Origin: Eubacterium sp. AF16-48
GTDB lineage: Bacteria > Bacillota > Clostridia > Lachnospirales > Lachnospiraceae
Reading direction: 5' to 3'
Length of the DNA stretch: 64,000 bases
Assembly: GCF_003479405.1 (NCBI RefSeq)
Contig: NZ_QUHB01000002.1
Coordinates: 372,001 to 436,000, forward strand
A program made the translations under genes and the position numbers. The notes under the pieces were generated by a model, which saw only the letters and a program-made list of their open reading frames with translations, was not told the DNA's origin and made no database searches. Numbering within the stretch: the stretch's first letter is position 1; each line of letters starts with the position of its first letter. Of the stretch, positions 56,347 to 64,000 are shown one piece after another.

Positions 56347-58578
56347 ATGAAGTTTGCAAATATTATAATTGATATTTCTCACGAAAAGTTAGACCATCCT
56401 TTTGGATATATAATACCTGAAGAATTGGAGAACCGCATTTTTGCAGGCACAGGGGTAATGATACCCTTTGGCAGGGGAAACAGACAGATAAAGGGATATG
56501 TTATTGAGGTAACTGATAAACCATCCTTTGATGTAAGCAAAATGAAAAAAATATCCTCTGTTATTGAAGGTGCAGTGGAAGTGGAAAGCATGCTTATTAA
56601 ACTGGCATGGTGGATAAAAGAAAACTACGGTTCAACCATGAATCAGGCATTAAAAACCGTAATACCTGTAAAAAACAAAGTCAGGGCAAAGGAAAATAAA
56701 ACCATTGTTCTTAATATGACTAAAGATGAAGCATTAGAGAAGATTGAACAATACACCAAAAAACATGCTACAGCAAGAATAAGACTTCTTAAGGAATTAA
56801 TTGACAATGATAATATTTCTAGGAGGCTTGTAACAGATAAATTAAATATATCTGACAGTACGATAAAATCCATGGAAATCCAGGGAGATATTGTTGTTAA
56901 TGCGGATATTGATTATAGAAATCCCGTTACTGTTACCAGTCAGCCGGAGTATGACATTGTTCTTAATAATGAACAAAGATGTGTTGCGGAAGAAATAAAA
57001 AAAACCATGAATTTTAAACCGTCTAAGTTCCCTAATGTTCATCTGATTCATGGAATTACAGGAAGCGGAAAGACGGAAGTATATATGGATTTAATTGACT
57101 ATACCATTAAAAATGGAAAGTCTGCCATTGTACTTATTCCGGAAATTGCCCTTACCTATCAGACAGTTATGAGATTTACAAGGCGTTTTAAGGAAAAGGT
57201 GTCCATTGTAAATTCCAGAATGTCTGCAGGAGAGAAGTACGACCAGTTTGAAAGGGCTAAGAAGGGTGAAATCAGCATAATGATTGGCCCCAGGTCAGCA
57301 CTTTTTACACCTTTTAAAAATTTGGGACTTATTGTAATAGATGAAGAGCATGAAAGTGCATATAAAAGCGAGTCGGTGCCTAAGTATCATGCCATAGAAG
57401 TAGCACAAAAAAGAGGTGTGGATACGGGAGCTGCCATTGTTTTGGGTTCAGCCACACCGTCTCTTGAGTCATATTACCGGGCAAAAAAAGGCATATATAA
57501 GTTTCATAAACTTACATCAAGGGAAAAAGGAAATCTTCCCACAGTTTCAATTGTGGATTTAAGGGAAGAGTTAAAAAATGATAATAAGTCTATATTTAGT
57601 GTAAAATTAAGTGAATTAATTAAAGACAGATTACAGAAAAAACAGCAGACAATGCTGTTTATTAACAGAAGAGGATATGCGGGATTTGTATCCTGCAGGG
57701 ATTGTGGTGAGGCAATTAAATGTCCCCACTGTGATGTTACCTTAAAACTTCACACCAATAGAAAATTAGTATGTCATTATTGTGGACACACGGAAATGAT
57801 GCCGGGATTGTGTCCGGGATGTGGCTCTAAAAATATTGGTGGCTTTGGAATAGGAACCCAGCAGATAGAACTGGCAGTCAAGAAAATGTTCCCCACAGCA
57901 AAAGTTCTTAGAATGGATGCAGATACCACATCTAAAAAAGGAAGCCATGACAGAATACTTTCAGCTTTTGCCAATCACGAAGCAGATATACTAGTGGGAA
58001 CCCAGATGATTGTTAAGGGGCATGATTTCCCTAACGTAACCTTAGTGGGAGTTTTAGCAGCAGATATGTCTTTATATGCATCTGATTACAGGGCAGCAGA
58101 GAGAACCTTCCAGCTTTTATGTCAGGCGGCAGGAAGAGCCGGAAGAGGAGTAAGCTTAGGAGATGTGGTTATTCAGACATATTCCCCGGATAATTATAGT
58201 ATAAAAGCTGCAAGTCATCAGGACTATGAGGAGTTTTATCAGGAGGAAATAGCCTACCGCAAGCTTATGTCATATCCTCCGGTGGCAAATATGATTTCCG
58301 TATTTTTACAGGGAAAAGACCAAAAGGAATTAAACATTGCCACGGAATATATTACTGAAATCATAAAGAAGAAAAGAGATGAACATTATAATAAGCTTAT
58401 GATTATAGGCCCGGCAAAACCACCGGTTTCAAAGGTTAATGATGTTCATAGAAGAATAATATATTTAAAGGGAATAACAAGAAAAGAATTAATAGATTTA
58501 AAAGATAGTTTAGAAGATGTAATAAACTGTTCACAAAATTTCAAAAATATTAATGTACAATTTGATTTTAAAGTATAA
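56347..58578 (+). CDS. priA: Primosomal protein N', replication restart helicase PriA
   Basis: Reloads the replisome at stalled forks. 743 residues: N-terminal DNA-binding domain, helicase motifs GITGSGKTEVYMDLI (Walker A), VIDEEHESAYKSE (motif II, DEEH) and a zinc-binding block of eight cysteines (CRDCGEAIKCPHC... and CHYCGHTE...CPGCG), then VGTQMIVKGHDFPNV and QAAGRAGRG. The ATG follows AAAGGAGG. priA-def-fmt order is conserved in Firmicutes. Confidence 0.96.
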   Translation: MKFANIIIDISHEKLDHPFGYIIPEELENRIFAGTGVMIPFGRGNRQIKGYVIEVTDKPSFDVSKMKKISSVIEGAVEVESMLIKLAWWIKENYGSTMNQALKTVIPVKNKVRAKENKTIVLNMTKDEALEKIEQYTKKHATARIRLLKELIDNDNISRRLVTDKLNISDSTIKSMEIQGDIVVNADIDYRNPVTVTSQPEYDIVLNNEQRCVAEEIKKTMNFKPSKFPNVHLIHGITGSGKTEVYMDLIDYTIKNGKSAIVLIPEIALTYQTVMRFTRRFKEKVSIVNSRMSAGEKYDQFERAKKGEISIMIGPRSALFTPFKNLGLIVIDEEHESAYKSESVPKYHAIEVAQKRGVDTGAAIVLGSATPSLESYYRAKKGIYKFHKLTSREKGNLPTVSIVDLREELKNDNKSIFSVKLSELIKDRLQKKQQTMLFINRRGYAGFVSCRDCGEAIKCPHCDVTLKLHTNRKLVCHYCGHTEMMPGLCPGCGSKNIGGFGIGTQQIELAVKKMFPTAKVLRMDADTTSKKGSHDRILSAFANHEADILVGTQMIVKGHDFPNVTLVGVLAADMSLYASDYRAAERTFQLLCQAAGRAGRGVSLGDVVIQTYSPDNYSIKAASHQDYEEFYQEEIAYRKLMSYPPVANMISVFLQGKDQKELNIATEYITEIIKKKRDEHYNKLMIIGPAKPPVSKVNDVHRRIIYLKGITRKELIDLKDSLEDVINCSQNFKNINVQFDFKV

Positions 58579-58605
58579 ACTGACAATTTATTTAAGGAGA
58601 AGAAA

Positions 58606-59103
58606 ATGGCAATACGAAATATAAGAGAATTAGGAGAACCATGTCTTAGAAAGGTATGCAAGCCGGTTAAGGAAATGAATTCCCGTACTAAGATATTAAT
58701 TGAAGATATGTTTGATACCATGTATGAGGCAAATGGTGTAGGCTTAGCGGCACCACAGGTGGGAATTTTAAAGAGAATATTTGTTGTGGACTGTGGAGAT
58801 GAGGAGGGAAACAGCGTTCCATATGTTTTTATTAATCCTGAAATAATAGACAGAGATGGCATTCAGGCAGGATATGAAGGATGCTTGAGCGTTCCTGGAA
58901 AATCAGGAATGGTTACAAGAGCTAATAATGTAAAGGTAAAAGCCTTAGACGAAAACATGGAAGAATTTGAATTAGAGGCAGAAGGATTGTTAGCCAGATG
59001 CATACTTCATGAAAATGATCACTTAGATGGAGTTATGTATGTAGATAAGGTGGAAGGAAAATTATACGACAACGAAGAGTTGTACGAAAATAATGAAGAA
59101 TAG
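58606..59103 (+). CDS. def: Peptide deformylase
   Basis: Removes the formyl group from nascent proteins. 165 residues with the three deformylase motifs: GVGLAAPQVG, EGCLSVPG (metal-binding Cys) and HENDHLDGVMYVD (HExxH zinc/iron ligands). It works on the same substrates that Fmt, encoded 15 bases downstream, makes. Confidence 0.96.
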   Translation: MAIRNIRELGEPCLRKVCKPVKEMNSRTKILIEDMFDTMYEANGVGLAAPQVGILKRIFVVDCGDEEGNSVPYVFINPEIIDRDGIQAGYEGCLSVPGKSGMVTRANNVKVKALDENMEEFELEAEGLLARCILHENDHLDGVMYVDKVEGKLYDNEELYENNEE

Positions 59104-59118
59104 TCAGGGGGTGAATAC

Positions 59119-60045
59119 ATGAAAGTAGTATTTATGGGAACACCGGATTTTTCCGTACCTGCATTAAAGGCTATAGCCGGTAAGCATGATGTAACGGCAG
59201 TTGTTACCCAGCAGGACAGACCAAAGGGAAGAGGTCACAAAATGCAGTTTACTCCTGTAAAGGAAACGGCAGTGGAGCTTAATATTCCGGTATATCAGCC
59301 ACGAAAGGTAAAAGATAAGGAGTTTGTGGAAATTTTAAGAAATCTAAAGCCTGATGTAATTGTGGTGATTGCGTTTGGACAGATTTTGTCGAAAGAAATT
59401 CTCGATTTGCCAAAATACGGATGCGTTAATGTGCATGCATCGCTTTTACCTAAGTACCGTGGAGCTGCACCTATACAGTGGGCAGTTATTGATGGTGAAG
59501 AGTATTCAGGAGTTACCACAATGTATATGGCAGAAGGTCTTGATACAGGTGACATTATAGATAAAAGTGTAGTTAAATTAAGAGATGACGAAACAGGAGG
59601 GAGCCTGTTTGATGCCTTGTCTCAAGAGGGGGCAAAGCTTATAATAGAAACTCTTGACAAGTTAGAACAAGGCACAGCAGAAAGAACTAAGCAGGATGAT
59701 TCCTTATCCACCTATGCGGGAAAAATAACAAAAGAACTGGGAAATATTGATTTTTCAAAGCCTGCAGTGGAAATTGAACGTTTAATAAGAGGATTAAATC
59801 CATGGCCAAGTGCGTATACAACCCTTAATGGAAAAACTCTTAAAATCTGGAAGGCAAAGGTAGAGGAAGGTTCTACAGATAAAGCTCCGGGAGAAATAAT
59901 GGAAGTTTCAAAAAGGGGCATTAAGGTGGCAACAGGAGAAAATTTTCTGATTTTACAGGAAATACAGCTGGAAGGAAAGAAGAGAATGGAAGTTTCTGCA
60001 TTTTTAAACGGATATGAAATAAATGCACACCATTTGGGAGATTAA
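59119..60045 (+). CDS. fmt: Methionyl-tRNA formyltransferase
   Basis: Formylates initiator Met-tRNA using 10-formyl-THF. 308 residues. FMGTPDFSVPALKAI start, HASLLPKYRGAAPIQWA with the catalytic His and the GLDTGDI segment, then a C-terminal OB-like tRNA domain. It ends at 60045, just before the yugP start. Confidence 0.96.
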   Translation: MKVVFMGTPDFSVPALKAIAGKHDVTAVVTQQDRPKGRGHKMQFTPVKETAVELNIPVYQPRKVKDKEFVEILRNLKPDVIVVIAFGQILSKEILDLPKYGCVNVHASLLPKYRGAAPIQWAVIDGEEYSGVTTMYMAEGLDTGDIIDKSVVKLRDDETGGSLFDALSQEGAKLIIETLDKLEQGTAERTKQDDSLSTYAGKITKELGNIDFSKPAVEIERLIRGLNPWPSAYTTLNGKTLKIWKAKVEEGSTDKAPGEIMEVSKRGIKVATGENFLILQEIQLEGKKRMEVSAFLNGYEINAHHLGD

Positions 60046-60064
60046 TATACTAGGAGGTGTTTTT

Positions 60065-60772
60065 ATGCTATATGGATTTTATTTTGACCCAACATATATT
60101 TTGATTATTATAGGTATGGTGATTTGCATGGCAGCTTCAGCACATGTAAACTCAACCTTTAAAAAGTATTCAAGATACAGAAGTAATTCAGGACTTACGG
60201 GGGCACAGGCAGCAGCTAAAATATTGGAATCTCAGGGAATATATGATGTACAGATAAGACATGTTTCAGGGGATTTAACAGATAACTATAATCCTTCAAA
60301 TAAGGTACTTAGTCTGTCAGATGCTACTTATAACAGCACCAGTGTGGCAGCCATAGGTGTTGCAGCTCATGAATGTGGTCATGCAATGCAGCATCAGAAG
60401 GGATATACACCTATTGCAGTGAGAAATGCATTGGTTCCTTTTGCAAACTGGGGAGCAAGATTGTCCTGGGTACTTATAATTGCAGGATTAATATTCTTTG
60501 GACAGGGAACAGGACAGACAATAATAAATATCGGTATTTTTGCCTTTTCATTGGCAGTAATATTTCAGATAGTAACTCTTCCTGTAGAGTTTAATGCATC
60601 AGGAAGAGCCATAAAAGTATTAGAAAGTACAGGCATATTTGGAAGTCAGGAGCTTAAATATACAAGGAAAGTATTAGGTGCGGCAGCCCTTACTTATGTG
60701 GCAGCGGTAGCATCATCAATTTTACAGCTCTTAAGACTTATAATACTGTTTGGAGGAAGAAAAGATGACTAA
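60065..60772 (+). CDS. yugP: YugP-type neutral zinc metallopeptidase
   Basis: Membrane zinc protease family (Zn-peptidase 2), biological substrate unknown. 235 residues from ATG 60065, five bases after AGGAGGTG; an in-frame ATG at 60023 lies inside fmt and is unlikely. Helix at about 8-26, zinc motif AAHECGHAMQHQ, and further helices around 120-185 and the C-terminus. It overlaps rsmB by 8 bases. The operon position between fmt and rsmB is conserved in Clostridia. Confidence 0.9.
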   Translation: MLYGFYFDPTYILIIIGMVICMAASAHVNSTFKKYSRYRSNSGLTGAQAAAKILESQGIYDVQIRHVSGDLTDNYNPSNKVLSLSDATYNSTSVAAIGVAAHECGHAMQHQKGYTPIAVRNALVPFANWGARLSWVLIIAGLIFFGQGTGQTIINIGIFAFSLAVIFQIVTLPVEFNASGRAIKVLESTGIFGSQELKYTRKVLGAAALTYVAAVASSILQLLRLIILFGGRKDD

Positions 60773-62108
60773 AAATGTCTCATGTAATGTTAATTCAAGA
60801 AATGTGGTATTAACAATGCTTGAAAAAACTGAAAATGGTGAAAAAAGTCATATAGTGCTTAAAAATACACTAGACGGGTATCAGGACATTGATAAACAGA
60901 CAAGAGCATTTATTACCAGATTATTTCAGGGAACATTAGAGAGACAAATTGAACTTGATTATATTATAAACATTTATTCAAAAACACCTGTTAAAAAAAT
61001 GAAGCCGGTTATAAGAAATATACTTAGACTTTCTGTTTATCAGTTAAAGTATATGAAATCAGTTCCGGTTTCGGCAGTGTGTAATGAAGCGGTAAAGTTA
61101 GTGGCAAAAAGAAAATTTTCGGGACTTAAGGGCTTTGTAAACGGAGTTCTTAGAAATATTGCAAGAAATATAGAGGATATTAAATATCCTGTTAATGAGG
61201 AAAAAAAACTTTCAGTGAATTATTCCATGCCGGAATGGATAATTAAATTATGGATACAGGAATATGGCATTAATAAAACAAAGGAAATGCTTACCTCCAT
61301 ATATTCTGACAGAAGAACCACAGTAAGGGTAAACACCGGCAGGGCTACAGTGGAAGAAGTAATAAGCATCTTAGAAAACGGTGGTGTTAAGGTGGAAAAA
61401 AGCCCACTATATGACAAGGCATTATTAATTTGGGGTTACGATAATTTAAACAGCTTAGAGGCTTTTTCAAAGGGAATGATTACAGTTCAGGATTTAAGCT
61501 CCATGATGGCGGGACTTAGTGCCAATCCTAAAAAAGGTGATTACATTATAGATGTATGTGCAGCTCCCGGTGGAAAAACCATGCATATGGCTGATATTAT
61601 GGGGCAGACAGGAATGGTTGACTCAAGGGATTTAACACCATATAAAATTAGCCTGATAAATGAAAATATATCACGGATGGGTTATAAAAATATTAAAACA
61701 ACCGTGATGGATGCAACAGTCTTAGATGAAAAATCCATAGAAGCTGCTGATGTGGTAATGGCGGATTTGCCCTGCTCAGGTCTTGGAGTTATGGGAAAGA
61801 AAAATGACATAAAATACAATGTGTCATTAGCACAAATAAAGGAACTTGTTAAATTACAGAGACAGATTTTGCAGGTGTCATGTAAATATTTAAAAAAAGG
61901 CGGGACACTGGTTTTTTCGACCTGTACCGTTAATAAATATGAAAATGATGAAAATGTAAGGTGGATAACGGAAAATCTCCCCCTTACCCCGGTTTCTCTT
62001 GCAGGCATTTTACCAAAGCAACTGGGCGGAGATAAGGGTTATGTACAAATTTATCCGGGAGAATATGGTATGGATGGTTTTTTCGTATCAGCATTTAAGA
62101 AAATATGA
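60765..62108 (+). CDS. rsmB: 16S rRNA (cytosine-967-C5)-methyltransferase RsmB
   Basis: SAM-dependent rRNA methyltransferase. 447 residues from ATG 60765, which sits within the yugP stop and follows GGAGGAA; an upstream TTG at 60750 would put the ribosome binding site inside the gene. NusB-like N-terminal domain (1-135), then the methyltransferase core with VCAAPGGKTMHMADIMG, the catalytic Cys segments ADLPCSGLGVM and FSTCTVNKYEND. It overlaps rlmN by four bases (ATGA). Confidence 0.94.
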   Translation: MTKNVSCNVNSRNVVLTMLEKTENGEKSHIVLKNTLDGYQDIDKQTRAFITRLFQGTLERQIELDYIINIYSKTPVKKMKPVIRNILRLSVYQLKYMKSVPVSAVCNEAVKLVAKRKFSGLKGFVNGVLRNIARNIEDIKYPVNEEKKLSVNYSMPEWIIKLWIQEYGINKTKEMLTSIYSDRRTTVRVNTGRATVEEVISILENGGVKVEKSPLYDKALLIWGYDNLNSLEAFSKGMITVQDLSSMMAGLSANPKKGDYIIDVCAAPGGKTMHMADIMGQTGMVDSRDLTPYKISLINENISRMGYKNIKTTVMDATVLDEKSIEAADVVMADLPCSGLGVMGKKNDIKYNVSLAQIKELVKLQRQILQVSCKYLKKGGTLVFSTCTVNKYENDENVRWITENLPLTPVSLAGILPKQLGGDKGYVQIYPGEYGMDGFFVSAFKKI

Positions 62109-63157
62109 GTGAATTAAAAGATATTAAGTCATATAATTTAAAAGAATTAAAAGAAGAATTAACGAAAATGGGTGAAAAGCCCTTTCGGGCAGGTCAGATA
62201 TACAGATGGCTTCACGTGGAAACCGTAAGAAGCTTTGATGAAATGACTAATATTTCCAAAAGCTTAAGGGAGAAGTTAAGCAGGGAATATGAAATAAGAA
62301 ATGTAAATCAGATACAGGTTTTAGTTTCAAAAATTGACGGCACAAGAAAATACATATCAGAAATAAAAGGCGGTTCTGTTATTGAAAGTGTTCTGATGCG
62401 TTATCATCATGGCAATTCAGTATGTATATCTACCCAGTAAGGATGCCGTATGGGATGTAAGTTTTGTGCTTCAACCCTTAAGGGATTAGACAGAAACCTG
62501 ACTCCGTCAGAGATGCTTGATGAAATTTATTCCATTGAAAGAGACATAAATGAAAAGGTATCTAACATTGTTTTAATGGGCAGTGGTGAGCCTTTGGATA
62601 ATTTTGATAATGTAACAAAATTTATTGAAATGATTACAGACGAAAACGGAAAGAATTTAAGTCAGAGAAACATAACTCTTTCAACCTGTGGAATAGTGCC
62701 TAACATAAAACGTTTAGCAGATATGCATCCGCAGATTACATTGGCACTTTCCCTTCATGCATCAGATGATGAAACAAGAAAGAAGTTAATGCCTATAGCA
62801 TACAAATATTCAATAAATGAAATTTTAGATGCCTGCGTTTATTACTTTAACAAAACTAAAAGAAGAATTACTTTTGAGTATAGTTTAGTTGCAGGAGTAA
62901 ATGACAATACGGAGGAAGCCCTTAAACTGGTAGGTCTTGTTAAGGGAATAAACTGCCACGTTAATCTTATTCCTGTAAATCCCATTAAAGAAAGGAAAAT
63001 GACCCAGCCGGATAAAGCTGCGGTACAACATTTTAAATCAATACTTGAAAAAAATAAGATAAATGTTACTATAAGAAGAGAAATGGGCAGAGACATTAAC
63101 GGAGCGTGCGGACAGCTTAGAAATGAGGTTATGTCCGGAAAAATATTAAAGGATTAG
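62105..63157 (+). pseudogene. rlmN: rlmN (dual-specificity RNA methyltransferase) interrupted by an in-frame TAA
   Basis: Radical-SAM enzyme that methylates A2503 of 23S rRNA and A37 of some tRNAs. A full-length RlmN of about 350 codons can be read in one frame, but codon 112 (62438-62440) is TAA, directly after VCISTQ, where orthologues read STQVGC. Frame is preserved on both sides, so this is a nonsense codon, not a frameshift. The next ATG (62450) would start after the first Cys of CxxxCxxC (CRMGCKFC), so the second part cannot restore the iron-sulfur site. The rest looks intact (GSGEPLDNF, TLSTCGIVPNI, LALSLHASDD, GRDINGACGQL). It could be a recent mutation or a sequencing error. Confidence 0.88.
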
Positions 63158-63172
63158 AAGGGAGGAAAATCA

Positions 63173-63928
63173 TTGGCAGATATTAAAATTAATGCATTTG
63201 GAAAAACTGATGTAGGTTTAATGAGAACTATTAATCAGGATAGTATTTTTGTATCTACACAACCAATAGGAAAGCTCCCTAACCTTTTTATTGTTGCAGA
63301 TGGTATGGGGGGGCATAAGGCAGGAGACGTGGCTTCAAGGGAAGCCATTGAAAGATTTGTAAAATATGCCTGCACTACCCATATGTCAGATCCTGCCAAC
63401 ATATTAGATGCGGGAATTATTTCAGTAAATAAAGATATATTTGATATGGCAAATTCCAACAGAGATTACAGTGGTATGGGAACCACCTTTGTTGCAGCCT
63501 CATTAGTTGAGAATCATGTTTATATTGCAAATGTTGGAGACAGCAGGCTCTATTTGATAGGAAGAGACATAAGGCAGATTACAAGAGACCATTCACTGGT
63601 GGAAGATATGGTTAGAATGGGTGTTTTAGAAAGAGAAGAAGCAAGAACTCATTACAAGAAAAATGTTATTACCAAAGCTATAGGAGTGGCAGATGACAAA
63701 ACATCCACTCCGGACATTTTTGAAATAGAAGTGGAAAATGGTGACAAGTTGCTTTTATGTTCAGACGGACTTACAAATATGGTGGAGGACTATGACATAA
63801 AGAAAATTGTAAAAGATAATGACAGCATTGAGGATGCAGTCCGTGAACTGATTAAACAGGCAAATGAGAACGGCGGAAAAGATAATATATCAGCGATTCT
63901 GATAGAACCTGAAATTGGCGAGGAGTAG
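63173..63928 (+). CDS. prpC: PP2C-type Ser/Thr protein phosphatase (PrpC/Stp)
   Basis: Reverses phosphorylation by the PrkC-type kinase encoded next. 251 residues. Metal-binding motifs ADGMGGHKAGDVAS, GMGTTFVAA, NVGDSRLYLI, LCSDGLTNMV and the C-terminal GGKDNISAILI. The start is TTG at 63173, seven bases after GGAGG. Confidence 0.94.
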   Translation: MADIKINAFGKTDVGLMRTINQDSIFVSTQPIGKLPNLFIVADGMGGHKAGDVASREAIERFVKYACTTHMSDPANILDAGIISVNKDIFDMANSNRDYSGMGTTFVAASLVENHVYIANVGDSRLYLIGRDIRQITRDHSLVEDMVRMGVLEREEARTHYKKNVITKAIGVADDKTSTPDIFEIEVENGDKLLLCSDGLTNMVEDYDIKKIVKDNDSIEDAVRELIKQANENGGKDNISAILIEPEIGEE

Positions 63929-63931
63929 AGC

Positions 63932-64000
63932 ATGTTAGAAAAAGGTAATTTTATTAATAACCGTTATGAAATTATAGGCAGAGTAGGTGCAGGCGGTATG
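63932..64000 (+). CDS. prkC: Ser/Thr protein kinase (PrkC-type), 3' end outside window
   Basis: Only the first 23 codons are visible: MLEKGNFINNRYEIIGRVG followed by AGGM, the glycine-rich ATP-binding loop of a eukaryotic-like Ser/Thr kinase. Position right after prpC (three-base gap) matches the universal prpC-prkC pair of Firmicutes, so a PASTA-domain kinase is expected beyond the edge. Confidence 0.85.
   Translation, partial: MLEKGNFINNRYEIIGRVGAGGM

Noticed and set aside
62450..63157. Second part of rlmN as an independent gene
   Set aside because: It lacks a ribosome binding site and the first cluster Cys and continues the same frame as the first part, so it is the rest of one interrupted gene.

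Overview
The window looks like chromosomal DNA of an anaerobic Gram-positive Firmicute, most likely a Lachnospiraceae-type Clostridium. Support: low G+C, strong AGGAGG-type ribosome binding sites, frequent TTG/GTG starts, a PolC-type replicative polymerase, the gene order pyrH-frr-uppS-cdsA-dxr-rseP-ispG-polC, rimP-nusA-rnpM-ylxQ-infB-rbfA-nrnA-truB-ribF and priA-def-fmt-yugP-rsmB-rlmN-prpC-prkC, and sortase-assembled pili. Nearly everything is on the + strand. The species cannot be named from the sequence alone.

Layout. 1-3228: potassium uptake (a TrkH cut by the window edge, then KtrB and KtrA). 3245-3334: a decayed trpF-like scrap. 3455-14467: ribosome recycling, isoprenoid and phospholipid synthesis, site-2 protease and PolC. 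14528-15808: a small accessory patch with an AbiEii-like N-terminal fragment, a minus-strand short-chain dehydrogenase and tRNA-Glu(CTC). 15899-24623: the nusA/infB operon behind a clear promoter. 24640-41052: an accessory island between ribF and rpsO, two genes commonly adjacent in related genomes. It holds a pilus locus (major pilin, class C sortase, class B-like sortase, a 1090-residue Cna-B protein, a 1702-residue LPATG adhesin), a secreted transglutaminase-like protein, a 59-residue orphan and a DUF488 protein. 41313-44043: rpsO and pnp with structured leaders. 44202-45957: a KdpD/KdpE-like two-component pair. 46067-49315: sulfur assimilation (cysK, metY) and a eukaryotic-type HisA. 49333-53719: tepA behind a hairpin that buries its ribosome binding site, uppP, ftsK/spoIIIE. 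53738-56291: one-carbon metabolism (fhs, folD). 56347-64000: priA, def, fmt, yugP, rsmB, rlmN, prpC and the start of a PrkC-type kinase.

How they work together. Most genes are housekeeping: translation, envelope lipid carriers (uppS, cdsA, uppP), replication and chromosome segregation. The island encodes a plausible complete surface-pilus system: the class C sortase would polymerise the LPQTG pilin, the giant LPATG protein is a candidate tip or stalk adhesin, and the 1090-residue partner lacks any sorting signal. The most notable single observations are an in-frame TAA that interrupts rlmN just before its radical-SAM cysteines, relics of trpF and AbiEii, the unsorted Cna-B protein beside a class B-like sortase with an unusual active-site residue, a chitin-binding-like module inside the giant adhesin, and the tepA hairpin.
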